A DNA stretch of 64,000 bases from positions 458,501 through 522,500 of the forward strand of contig NZ_CP023548.1 of assembly GCF_002407205.1 (NCBI RefSeq). Direction: 5' to 3'. Position numbers and translations under genes: made by a program. Below are positions 56,520 to 64,000 of the stretch, piece by piece (positions within the stretch are counted from its first letter, which is position 1; every line of letters begins with the position of its first letter). Origin of the DNA: Rhodobacter sp. CZR27 (GTDB lineage: Bacteria > Pseudomonadota > Alphaproteobacteria > Rhodobacterales > Rhodobacteraceae). Below the pieces are notes generated by a model, which saw nothing but the letters and a program-made list of their open reading frames with translations, was not told the DNA's origin and ran no database searches.

Positions 56520-59225
56520 GTGGGCGACGGTGTGATCATCCTGATGGCGCTGGCGATTCTGGGTATCCTGCTGGGAACGCCCGTCGCGACCGTCCTGCTC
56601 TGGCTGCGCCAGAGGCGGTTGCTCGACCGGATCGGCCGGCTCGAGGCGGCACTGGCGACGCTGGCGCCCGCGCCGCAAGCTACGCCAGAGGCGACGCCCG
56701 CACCGCAAGTTGAACCGGCTGCCGCTACGCCAGTGCCGACGGCCGCCTTCGAAGCCCCGGCTGAACCCGAGCCCGCCGTGGCGGATCTCGCGGCGGGTCC
56801 ATGGGCCGGCCGCACTCCGCGCCCCGGGCCGCCACAGGATGAACCCCTGCCGTCCGGCACGGACAGCAGGGCCGTGGTGTTCCGCGCCGACCGGCTTTCG
56901 GCGCTTGCGCTGTGGCTGAGGACCAACTGGGCCTTCACGCTCTCCGCCGTCTCGCTTGCCTTCGCGGGGATCTTCTTCGTGCAATATGGCATCGAGGCGG
57001 GCCTGCTGCCGCCCCCTCTGCGCGTCGCGGCGGCGGTTGCCTTCGGCCTCGCGCTGGTCGCAGCGGGCGAATGGGTGCGCCGCCGCGGCGGCGAGGGCGA
57101 CGAGGCGCCGGCGCTCTACCTTCCGTCCGTGTTCTCGGCCGCGGGTCTCGTCTCGATCTATGCCGGGATCGTTGCGGGACGGCTGCTCTACATGCTTTAT
57201 GGCCCGTCGCTGACGCTCGCGGGGCTGGTCGCGACCACGCTGGGCGCGGTCCTGCTGGGCTGGCGTCACGGGCCCTTCCTGGTCGCGATGGGCCTTTCCG
57301 GCGCCGGCGCGGCGCCCTTCCTCGTGGCGGGGGAGAGCGGCGCCACGGCGATGCTCTATCCCTATTACCTGTTGATTGCCTTCCTCGGTCTTGCGGTGGA
57401 TGCGTTCCGACGCTGGGGCTGGGTCTCGGTGCTGGCGCTTGTGGTTGGCGTCGGAGGCGCCTTCCTGATGTTCCTCGGCGGGGCGGGGGAGGGGGGCTGG
57501 GCGCTGTCGCTGGCGGGGTTCGTCGGGCTGTCCGTCGTGGTGCCCGCGCGCGCGCCGATCCCCGACCACGAGGCGCCCGCGCTCAGCGACCGGCTGCTGG
57601 GAGCGGGCTTCCCCGCCTTCCCGGTGCGGCTGGCGCTGGGCATGGTGGCGGTGGCCTCGCTCGCGCTGTGGCTGAGCATCGACGGCCTCTGGTCCTTCGG
57701 CACGCTCGCCGGCCTTTCGGTCGCGCTGGTGGTGATGAGCCTGCGCGCGCCCGGCATCGGCGACCTCGCGATCCTGCCAGCCCTGGCCTTCCTCGCGCAT
57801 CTGTGGACCGCCGAGGGCATGGCGCGCGGCTTCGCCCTTCAGGCCATCGCGCTGCGCGCGCCGGAATCCGCGCCCCCGGCCACGGCCACGGCGCTTCTGC
57901 TGATGGCCGGCGTGGTGTCCATGGCGCTCTCCGGCCGGGCCTGGGGCAGCCTGCTCCGGCCGCTCGCGCTGGCGGCCGTGCTGGTCGCGCCCGTCGCCGC
58001 CGCGCTGCTGGAGTTCCGCTGGCAGCCTGCGCCGGTGGTGGGCAATCTGCCCTGGGCGCTGCACGTGATGGCGGTCGCTGCGCTGATGACCTGGTTCGCG
58101 CTGCGCTGGGCCGGGCTCGAGGACCGGAGGCCGATGGCCTGGGCCGTGCTCGCCGCGCTCTCCTGCGTCGCCCTTGCGATGACTCTGCTTCTCGAGGCGG
58201 CGGCGCTGACGCTGGCGCTCGGGGTGCTGGTGGTGGTCGCGGCCTGGCTCGACCGGCGTCTGCGGCTGGTCGAGATGGGCTGGTTCCTGCAACTGGGCGC
58301 CGTCGCGATCAGCTACCGGCTGCTGGCCGATCCCGGCTTCGACTGGGCGCGGTTCGCCCCGGTGGAGCAGGTGCTGGCGGCCTTCCTCGGTGCCATCGCG
58401 GCTGCCGCTGCGGCGCGGGCCCTGCTGCCCGAGGAGCGGCGGATGGAACGGACGGTGGCGGAGAGCGCGGCCGTCGCCTGGGCCGCGCTGCTGGTCGACG
58501 TGCTCCTCCTGCGCTGGTTCGGTGCGACGGACCTCGACCGCGGATTCCAGACGCACTGGTTCCTGTCGCTGCAGGCGCTGCCCTGGCTGGTGGTGGCCGT
58601 GACGCAGCTCTGGCGCGTCAGGGGTGACGGCCTGCCGGACAAGCTCCGCCGCGCGCTGGCGGCTGCGGCGGGGGCTGTGGCCGCCGCCTTCCTGCTGATG
58701 GCGGTGGTTCCGGCCAACCCGCTGATCGCGGGCGAGTCGGGCAGGATCCTCGGCGTGCCGCTGCTCGACAGCCTTGCCGTGGCCTATGCGCTGCCGGGGG
58801 CGCTGATCATCGCCGCCGCCGCGGTCATTCCCGGTCTGGGCCTGATCCGGCGGCCGGTGCAGCTGGCGGGCGGGGCGCTCGTCCTGCTATGGGCGGTGCT
58901 CGAGATCCGCCGGCTCTGGCACGGCGCGCGGATCGATGCGCCGCTGGTGCTGCAGGGCGAGCTTTACAGCTACACCGTGGCGATGCTCGTCTGCGGCGCG
59001 GCGCTGCTCTGGCAGGCCGTGCAGCGCCGGTCCGAGACCCTGCGGCGCCTCGCGATGCTGGTGATCGCGGTCACGGTGGCCAAGGTCTTCCTGTGGGATG
59101 CCGCTGGCCTCTCGGGCCTCGTCCGGGTGCTGAGCTTCTTCTGCCTTGGGTTGGTGCTGGCGGGGATGGCGTGGCTCAACACGCTGGTGCGCCGCGCGAT
59201 GGCGGGCGATCAGGGCAGCACCTGA
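56520..59225 (+). CDS. Large DUF2339-type membrane protein
   Basis: The 901-residue protein starts with one membrane segment and a short coiled segment, then an Ala/Pro/Glu-rich linker (about 45-110), then roughly 20 or more hydrophobic segments to the C-terminus. This fits the DUF2339 family of predicted membrane proteins with unknown role. The GTG at 56520 is preceded at 6 bases by CAGGAGG; a GTG 11 codons earlier has no such site. Its 3' end overlaps the convergent AEC transporter gene by 16 bases. Confidence 0.83.
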   Translation: MGDGVIILMALAILGILLGTPVATVLLWLRQRRLLDRIGRLEAALATLAPAPQATPEATPAPQVEPAAATPVPTAAFEAPAEPEPAVADLAAGPWAGRTPRPGPPQDEPLPSGTDSRAVVFRADRLSALALWLRTNWAFTLSAVSLAFAGIFFVQYGIEAGLLPPPLRVAAAVAFGLALVAAGEWVRRRGGEGDEAPALYLPSVFSAAGLVSIYAGIVAGRLLYMLYGPSLTLAGLVATTLGAVLLGWRHGPFLVAMGLSGAGAAPFLVAGESGATAMLYPYYLLIAFLGLAVDAFRRWGWVSVLALVVGVGGAFLMFLGGAGEGGWALSLAGFVGLSVVVPARAPIPDHEAPALSDRLLGAGFPAFPVRLALGMVAVASLALWLSIDGLWSFGTLAGLSVALVVMSLRAPGIGDLAILPALAFLAHLWTAEGMARGFALQAIALRAPESAPPATATALLLMAGVVSMALSGRAWGSLLRPLALAAVLVAPVAAALLEFRWQPAPVVGNLPWALHVMAVAALMTWFALRWAGLEDRRPMAWAVLAALSCVALAMTLLLEAAALTLALGVLVVVAAWLDRRLRLVEMGWFLQLGAVAISYRLLADPGFDWARFAPVEQVLAAFLGAIAAAAAARALLPEERRMERTVAESAAVAWAALLVDVLLLRWFGATDLDRGFQTHWFLSLQALPWLVVAVTQLWRVRGDGLPDKLRRALAAAAGAVAAAFLLMAVVPANPLIAGESGRILGVPLLDSLAVAYALPGALIIAAAAVIPGLGLIRRPVQLAGGALVLLWAVLEIRRLWHGARIDAPLVLQGELYSYTVAMLVCGAALLWQAVQRRSETLRRLAMLVIAVTVAKVFLWDAAGLSGLVRVLSFFCLGLVLAGMAWLNTLVRRAMAGDQGST

Positions 59226-60148
59226 AGCCAGAGCCAGATCGTCAGGATCGACGTGCCGGTGGCGATCAGCACGGCCGAGGCGGTCACCCGCTTCGCCACG
59301 CCGTAGAGGTTGGCGAAGAGATAGGTGTTCACCCCCGGCGCCATCGCGGCGGTGACCACGGCCGAGCGGATCTGCGCCGTGTCCAGCCCGAAGGCATACC
59401 GGCCAAGCAGCCACGCCACCCCCGGATGCACCACCAGCGACAGGACCGTGATCATGCCGATCACCTTCATGTCGCCCTCGGGCCGATAGCGCATCAGCAC
59501 GCCGCCAAGCCCGAAGAGCGCCGTGGGCAGCGCCGCCCGCGCCATCATGCCGACAGCGCCGTCGATGACCTCGGGCAGCGCCATGCCCGACAGGTTCACG
59601 ATGAAGCCGAGCGTGATGCCGATCACCAGCGGCTGGCTGAAGATCGCCGTCACCACCTGCCGCGCCAGACGCGGCTTCGACAGGCCCATCCCGTGCGAGC
59701 GCACGATCTCCATGAAGGTGATGCCGAAACCGTAGAGGAGCGGCGAATGGATCGAGATGATCGCATAGTTCGCGGCCAATGCGTCCGGGCCATAGGCGCG
59801 CTCGGTGATCGGCAGGCCCAGAAGCAGCGAGTTCGAGAACAGGCACGCGAAGCCGATGGCCACGCAGTCCTCGAGCGGTCGGTGGAACAGGTGCCGCGCC
59901 CCGAGGAAGCCTGCCCAGAATCCGGCGAAGGCCCCGGCGTAGAACGATACGAAGAGCCCGACGTCGTAGTTCGCCGACAGGTCCAGCCGCGCGATGGACG
60001 AGAACAGCAGGCAGGGCACCGCGAAGTTCTGCGCGAAACGCATGATCCCATCGACGGCGAGGTCCGAGATCAGCCCGGCCCGCACCGCCGCGTAGCCGAA
60101 CCCGATGACGAGGAAGACCGGCAGGATGACATCGATCAGCGCGCTCAT
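59210..60148 (-). CDS. AEC-family (auxin efflux carrier-like) transporter
   Basis: The 312-residue protein has about ten membrane segments in the two-times-five AEC layout, beginning LIDVILPVFLVIGFGYAAVRAG. The inverted repeats each contain a broken helix, seen as FAVPCLLFSSIARLDL and MAPGVNTYLFANLYG. Bacterial members export or import malonate, malate or similar acids; the substrate here is unknown. The ATG overlaps the MBL gene stop (ATGA). Confidence 0.87.
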   Translation of the reverse strand: MSALIDVILPVFLVIGFGYAAVRAGLISDLAVDGIMRFAQNFAVPCLLFSSIARLDLSANYDVGLFVSFYAGAFAGFWAGFLGARHLFHRPLEDCVAIGFACLFSNSLLLGLPITERAYGPDALAANYAIISIHSPLLYGFGITFMEIVRSHGMGLSKPRLARQVVTAIFSQPLVIGITLGFIVNLSGMALPEVIDGAVGMMARAALPTALFGLGGVLMRYRPEGDMKVIGMITVLSLVVHPGVAWLLGRYAFGLDTAQIRSAVVTAAMAPGVNTYLFANLYGVAKRVTASAVLIATGTSILTIWLWLQVLP

Positions 60149-60942
60149 GCGTCGAGGTCGAAGCTCAGCCCGTCGTAGGCCGGCACGACATGGGCCGGCA
60201 GTTCGGCCGCGAGCGTCTCGTAGTCGAGGTCGATGTGCATGTTGGTCAGGATCGCGCGCTCGGGCCGCGCCCGGCCGATCCATTCGAGTGCCAGGTCGAG
60301 ATGGGCATGGGTCGGATGCGGCTTGCGGCGCAGCGTGTCGAGCACCCACATCTCCAGCCCGTCGAGATGCACCCAGCTTTCCTCGGGGATCGACAGCACG
60401 TCGGGCAGGTAGGCCATGCCGCCCACGCGGAACCCCAGCGCATCGGTCGGCCCGTGGCTGACTTCAAACGGCTGCAGCCGGATCGTCCCGCCGGCGCCGG
60501 TGATCTCGAACGGGCCGTCGATGGTGTTCAGCTCAAGGATCGGCGGATAGAGCGATCCGGACGGCTGCGTGAAGGCATAGCCGAAGCGCGTCAGCAGCGA
60601 ATCCTGCGTGACCGGATCGGCCCAGACCGGCAGGCGCTTCTGCATGTTGAAGACGATCTGGCGCAGGTCGTCGATGCCGTGGACGTGGTCGGCATGGGCA
60701 TGGGTCCAGGCGACCGCATCCAGAACGCCGACCCCGGCATCCAGAAGCTGAGGGTGCAGGTCGGGCGATGTGTCGATCAGCACCCGGGTCGTGCCGCCGT
60801 TGTCGATCCGCTCGATCAGCATCGAGCAGCGGCGGCGGCGGTTCTTCGGGTTGGCGGGGTCGCAGTCGCCCCAATGGCCGCCCAGCCGCGGCACGCCCCC
60901 CGACGAGCCGCAGCCGAGGATGGTGCAGCGCAGACGCGCCAT
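60145..60942 (-). CDS. MBL-fold metal-dependent hydrolase (PhnP-like)
   Basis: The 265-residue protein has the zinc site T-H-A-H-A-D-H at 80-86, an early LGCGSSGGVPR loop and a distal GPTDALGFRV strand. It resembles PhnP, a 5-phosphoribosyl 1,2-cyclic phosphate phosphodiesterase, and similar phosphodiesterases next to tatD. No phn genes are present, so the phosphonate role is doubtful. It shares one base with the tatD stop. Confidence 0.86.
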   Translation of the reverse strand: MARLRCTILGCGSSGGVPRLGGHWGDCDPANPKNRRRRCSMLIERIDNGGTTRVLIDTSPDLHPQLLDAGVGVLDAVAWTHAHADHVHGIDDLRQIVFNMQKRLPVWADPVTQDSLLTRFGYAFTQPSGSLYPPILELNTIDGPFEITGAGGTIRLQPFEVSHGPTDALGFRVGGMAYLPDVLSIPEESWVHLDGLEMWVLDTLRRKPHPTHAHLDLALEWIGRARPERAILTNMHIDLDYETLAAELPAHVVPAYDGLSFDLDA

Positions 60943-61742
60943 CAGGCGGCGGCCTTCGCGAACAGCCGGTCGAAGTTTGCCGTGGTTGCCGCGGCGAATT
61001 CCGCGAGGCTCAGTCCGAAGACCTCGGCCCCCTTCGCGGCGGTATGGGCGGTATAGGCGGGCTCGTTGCGCCGCCCGCGGTGGGGTGGGGGGGCGAGGTA
61101 GGGGCTGTCGGTCTCGAGCAGGATGCGGTCGAGCGGTGCCGCTGCGAAGATCGCGCGCAGCTCGGCCGACTTCGGGAAGGCGGCGATCCCGGACATGGAC
61201 AGGTAGAAGCCCAGATCCAGCGCCGCCTCGGCCAGCGCGGGGCCGGAGGAGAAGCAGTGCATCACGCAGGTGTAGGCGCCGGCGCGATGCTCCTCGGTCA
61301 GGATGCGGGCCATGTCCTCGTCCGCGTCGCGGGCGTGGATGATCAGCGGCAAGCCGGTGCGGCGCGCGGCCTCGATGTGGATGCGCAGGCTTTCCTGCTG
61401 CGCCCCGCGGCTTTCCGGCGTGTAGTGGTAGTCGAGTCCGCTTTCGCCGATTCCGACGAACTTGGGATGCGCGGCCAGCGCCACCAGCTCCTCGACCGTC
61501 GCCATCGGTTCCTCGGCCGCGCTCATCGGATGGGTGCCGGCGGCGTAGAACACGCCGTCGAAGGCTTCGGCAATCGCGCGGACGCGCGGCTCATGCCGCA
61601 GGCGGGTGCAGATCGTCACCATCCGCGTCACGCCAGCCGCCCGCGCACGGGCGACGATCTCGGGCAGTTCGCCCTCGAAGTCGGGAAAATCCAGGTGGCA
61701 GTGGCTGTCGACGATCTGCGGCAGGAGGGGTTCGGGCGTCAT
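60942..61742 (-). CDS. tatD: TatD-family metal-dependent hydrolase
   Basis: The 266-residue TIM-barrel protein has the metal motif DSHCHLD (His14, His16), GESGLDYHY, PLIIHARDAD, MHCFSSG and LETDSPYLAP, all TatD signatures. The family are 3'-5' exonucleases or deacylases. It follows holB by 6 bases, a conserved order. Confidence 0.93.
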   Translation of the reverse strand: MTPEPLLPQIVDSHCHLDFPDFEGELPEIVARARAAGVTRMVTICTRLRHEPRVRAIAEAFDGVFYAAGTHPMSAAEEPMATVEELVALAAHPKFVGIGESGLDYHYTPESRGAQQESLRIHIEAARRTGLPLIIHARDADEDMARILTEEHRAGAYTCVMHCFSSGPALAEAALDLGFYLSMSGIAAFPKSAELRAIFAAAPLDRILLETDSPYLAPPPHRGRRNEPAYTAHTAAKGAEVFGLSLAEFAAATTANFDRLFAKAAA

Positions 61743-61748
61743 CCAGGC

Positions 61749-62876
61749 TTACCTTGGGGCGAGCTGCGCCGCCGTCTCGTCGATCCTGAGAACCATATCC
61801 ATGAGAAGCGCGGCAGGGTCAAGGTTGACCGCCCGCCCGCGCCGCGCCCGGTTTCCCAGCGACTGCGCGAGATCCGCCCAGCCCCGCGCGGTCTGCGGAT
61901 CGGGCGCAAGGCGCGCGATCAGCTGCGCCTCGCCGGGGGCGGCCTCGGGCGGGGTCCGCCCCAGCGTGCCGGCACGCGCCAGACGGGCAAGGAAGAGGTC
62001 GATCAGCGACAGCATGAGATCGAACTGCGCCTCGGCTCCCCTGCCCGAGGCGGCGTCGGCCAGCGCCACCAGCTTTCCGCGATCGAGCCGGGGCAGCCCG
62101 GACAGCAGGCCGACCAGCGCGGCGTAGAGCTTCATGCCGTCGAGATTGGCTATGCGGATCGCCTCGCCGGCCGAACCGCCGGCCAGTTCGGCAAGCGCGG
62201 CCGGATCGCTTGCCTCGACCCCGGCCGCCTCCAGCGCGCGGGCCATGTCGGAGGCCCCCAGCGGCGTCAGCCGCAACTCCCTGCAGCGCGAACGGATTGT
62301 CGGCAGAAGCCGCGAGGGCTGGTGGCAGACCAGCAGGATCGTCACCCCTGCGGGCGGTTCCTCCAGCAGCTTGAGCAGCGCGTTCGCGGCCGAGGGGTTC
62401 ATCTCGTCCGCCGGATCGACGATGGCGACCCGTCGCCCGCCGTCCGCGGAGGACAGCGAGAAGAAGGACTTCATTCGCCGCACTTCCTCGACCGTGATCT
62501 GGGTCTTCAGCCGCTTCGCCTTCTCGTCCCAGGCGCGGCGGAGCAGGAACAGGCTCCCTTCGGACAGGGCAGCCACACGGCGCGCGACCGGATGCTCCGC
62601 CGGGATGTCGAGCGAGGCGGGCGGAGGGGGTGCGAACAACCCGCCGTCGGGCGGGGTTGCCAGCAGGAAGCGCGCGACGCGCCAGGCCAGCGTCGCCTTG
62701 CCCACGCCGAGCGGACCCGTGATCAGCCAGCCGTGATGCAGCCGGCCGGAGGTGAAGGCGGCGAGGAACTCGGCCTCGGCACGGTCATGGCCGAAGAGAC
62801 GCGCCGTCTGGCGCGGGTGGGGGGCGCCCTCGACGCGGTCGGGTTCGGGAATGTCATCCTGCGCGGGCTGCGCCAT
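61749..62876 (-). CDS. holB: DNA polymerase III subunit delta'
   Basis: The 375-residue protein has clamp-loader ATPase features: GPLGVGKATLAWRVARFLL as a Walker A-like loop, an IVDPADEMNPSAANALLKLLEEPP segment, and the SRCRELRL arginine-finger region. Delta' is a structural wedge of the clamp loader. The usual upstream partner tmk is not in the window. The gene instead has a 263-base non-coding stretch upstream. Confidence 0.93.
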   Translation of the reverse strand: MAQPAQDDIPEPDRVEGAPHPRQTARLFGHDRAEAEFLAAFTSGRLHHGWLITGPLGVGKATLAWRVARFLLATPPDGGLFAPPPPASLDIPAEHPVARRVAALSEGSLFLLRRAWDEKAKRLKTQITVEEVRRMKSFFSLSSADGGRRVAIVDPADEMNPSAANALLKLLEEPPAGVTILLVCHQPSRLLPTIRSRCRELRLTPLGASDMARALEAAGVEASDPAALAELAGGSAGEAIRIANLDGMKLYAALVGLLSGLPRLDRGKLVALADAASGRGAEAQFDLMLSLIDLFLARLARAGTLGRTPPEAAPGEAQLIARLAPDPQTARGWADLAQSLGNRARRGRAVNLDPAALLMDMVLRIDETAAQLAPR

Positions 62877-62999
62877 TGCTCCCTCTCGGATGGGCGTGGC
62901 GCCATCCTGTCAGCCGGGGCGCAGGACGGAGGTAGGATGACGGGAGCCGGGAATGCAAGCGCCTCGCGCGGTCATCGGTGGCCCGAAGCTGCGCCACGG

Positions 63000-63103
63000 T
63001 GCGACGTGCAGGAGCCATTCCGCCGCTCGCGGCTGGCTCCTGCCACAGGGCGCGTCCGCCACGGGTGCCCCAAAATGCGACGTGGCCGGCCCATCGGCCG
63101 GCC
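63000..63103. repeat. Paired 9-mer plus hairpin elements
   Basis: TGCGACGTG occurs at 63000-63008 and again at 63076-63084. Each copy runs directly into an inverted repeat: GCAGGAGCCA with TGGCTCCTGC (63008-63017 and 63034-63043, with an inner GCCGC/GCGGC), and GGCCGGC with GCCGGCC (63084-63090 and 63097-63103). No T-run follows. Function unknown; the second may help end transcription of the 97-residue protein gene. Confidence 0.5.
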
Positions 63104-63139
63104 GCTCGGGCCCCTGGGGGTCAGCGTCCGTTCAGGTCG

Positions 63140-63433
63140 TCAGAGCTTCATCCCGAACATCTTCGCGAGTTCTTCGTACGACATCAGCTTCTGGGGCGTG
63201 ATCATCTTCAGCAGTTCGTCGAAAGCCGTGGTGTCGAGCTCCGCCAGTTGGCCGAAGATCTCTTCGTTGGTCGGCAGTTTCTTCGGGGTCATGGACTCGA
63301 GCATGTCGGTGAAGCCCATCGCCTTGGCATCGCCGAGTTCCGCGCCCTTGCCGAAGATCTCTTCGTTGGTGGGCAGTTTCTTCGGCGTCATGTCGGCCAG
63401 CATCTGCGACATCGCCTTTTCCATATCAGACAT
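63140..63433 (-). CDS. Small protein with three internal repeats
   Basis: The 97-residue product has three copies of a unit reading (M/I)TP-x-KL-x3-EE(I/L), two of them identical as MTPKKLPTNEEIFG (residues 15-28 and 48-61) and a third diverged copy from residue 78. The period is 33 then about 30 residues. Between copies lie short amphipathic helices rich in Met, Leu and Asp. I recognise no family. AGAGGAG at the correct distance precedes the ATG. No signal peptide or membrane segment is seen. Monocistronic between holB and ybgC. Confidence 0.78.
   Translation of the reverse strand: MSDMEKAMSQMLADMTPKKLPTNEEIFGKGAELGDAKAMGFTDMLESMTPKKLPTNEEIFGQLAELDTTAFDELLKMITPQKLMSYEELAKMFGMKL
63251..63392 (-). 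repeat. Two 43-base near-identical direct repeats
   Basis: Copies at 63251-63293 and 63350-63392 are 99 bases apart (33 codons) and match at 41 of 43 bases. Both differences are synonymous (a Thr and a Pro codon). They encode the two exact protein repeats. Confidence 0.85.
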
Positions 63434-63699
63434 AGTGCTCTCCTCTAACGGGCATTAGAACTCATGATCAGACGCGCAACACGCCTCGAAACGATGCGGA
63501 TGCACCTGCGGTCCTGACGTTAGCACGCGGCGCGGCTTCCTCACGCAGAAACGCGCGGAACAAGGTGCGGCATACACTCGCACCGCGCCGGCCCGGCGGG
63601 ACCTGCGAAATTTTTACCAGCAAATCCGGGATCTTCCTTGTTCGGTGCCGGCCTTCGCGCTAGTCGGGAACCCGAGTCGATCCGAGCCCCGAGGCCCCG

Positions 63700-64000
63700 A
63701 TGAGCCACCGTTTCGCCCTTCGCGTTTACTACGAGGACACCGACCTCGCGGGAATCGTCTACTACGCCAACTATCTGAAGTTCATCGAGCGCGGCCGCAG
63801 CGAATGGGTCCGCGGAAAGGGCATCGACCAGGGCCGGCTGCGCGACGAGACGGGGATCGTCTTCGCCGTCCGCCGGGTCGAGGCCGATTACCTGCGTCCG
63901 GCCCGCTTCGACGACCTGCTCGAGGTCGAGACCCGGCTGGTCGAGACCGGCGGCGCGCGCATCGTGCTGGATCAGGAGGTCTGGCGCGACGACGAGAAGC
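63700..64000 (+). CDS. ybgC: Acyl-CoA thioesterase YbgC, 5' part only
   Basis: The first 100 residues show the hotdog thioesterase signature VYYEDTDLAGIVYYANYLKF with the catalytic Asp, followed by ERGRSEWVR. YbgC hydrolyses short acyl-CoA or acyl-carrier-protein thioesters and usually heads the tol-pal operon, which would lie to the right of this window. The gene is cut by the window end. Confidence 0.92.
   Translation, partial: MSHRFALRVYYEDTDLAGIVYYANYLKFIERGRSEWVRGKGIDQGRLRDETGIVFAVRRVEADYLRPARFDDLLEVETRLVETGGARIVLDQEVWRDDEK

Noticed and set aside
55692..58556. A 954-codon minus-strand open frame opposite the DUF2339-type gene
   Set aside because: Extreme Arg/Gln/His/Gly composition and no motif; shadow of the membrane-protein gene.
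60768..63458. An 896-codon plus-strand open frame across holB, tatD and the repeat gene
   Set aside because: It runs antisense through three recognisable genes with low-complexity His/Arg/Gly composition; a GC-bias shadow.

Overview
The window is GC-rich, densely coding chromosomal DNA from an alphaproteobacterium very close to Rhodobacter sphaeroides (Cereibacter) in the Rhodobacterales. The strongest markers are the fixed order hemN(hemZ)-fnrL-usp-ccoNOQP-rdxBHIS with FNR boxes of the form TTGAT-N4-ATCAA, the pmtA-pssA-psd phospholipid cluster, a CycY-type membrane-anchored cytochrome c, a DUF1013/TrcR gene, and rpsU next to a COQ9 gene. I see no insertion sequence, prophage, CRISPR array, tRNA, rRNA or origin. 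No stretch longer than 300 bases lacks a gene. The longest gaps are 11837-12086, where I see nothing, and 18139-18393, 22650-22900, 62877-63139 and 63434-63699, whose contents are listed where I could identify any.

Layout, left to right. 1-4.7 kb: the end of an unrecognised gene, a GNAT acetyltransferase, the leftward operon ftsE-ftsX-plsC, and a divergent zinc-ribbon membrane protein. 4.7-11.1 kb: the leftward operon argH, two tiny lipoproteins, a small membrane protein, lysA and a TIGR02302-like membrane protein, with a TlpA-type thioredoxin divergent from argH. 11.1-16.4 kb: a glutathione transferase, alanine dehydrogenase with a divergent Lrp-type regulator, psd-pssA-pmtA, and rpsU. 16.4-27.5 kb: COQ9, a quinone oxidoreductase, RNase T2, TrcR, the leftward set ffs (4.5S RNA)-dnaX-ybaB-recR, a 2',3'-cyclic nucleotide phosphodiesterase/nucleotidase, nudC, an SRPBCC protein, and pheA divergent from cycY. 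28-35 kb: the yejABEF peptide ABC transporter and a glycosyltransferase.

35-46.6 kb is the oxygen-response core. It holds anaerobic coproporphyrinogen oxidase (hemN/hemZ), the FnrL regulator, a tandem universal stress protein, the cbb3 oxidase structural genes ccoNOQP, and the rdxBHIS(ccoGHIS) maturation genes. Four FNR-type sites lie in its three intergenic regions. 46.6-56.5 kb: a D,D-carboxypeptidase, a HAD hydrolase, clpS-rsmC-SDR, and aerobic haem genes hemF, hemE and hemC. The hemE/hemC divergent region carries a TGT-N12-ACA site of the PpsR/CrtJ type. 56.5-64 kb: a large DUF2339-type membrane protein, the leftward set holB-tatD-MBL hydrolase-AEC transporter, a 97-residue protein made of three repeats, and the start of ybgC.

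Taken together, the central 20 kb links oxygen sensing (FnrL), the high-affinity terminal oxidase and its copper/redox maturation factors, and four steps of haem synthesis (HemC, HemE, HemF, HemN). No clearly new multigene system is evident. The best unexplained items are the three-repeat small protein at the right end, paired structured elements beside it, a hemN promoter that appears to give a leaderless transcript, an SDR enzyme without its catalytic lysine, and a kinase-like protein with degenerate motifs.
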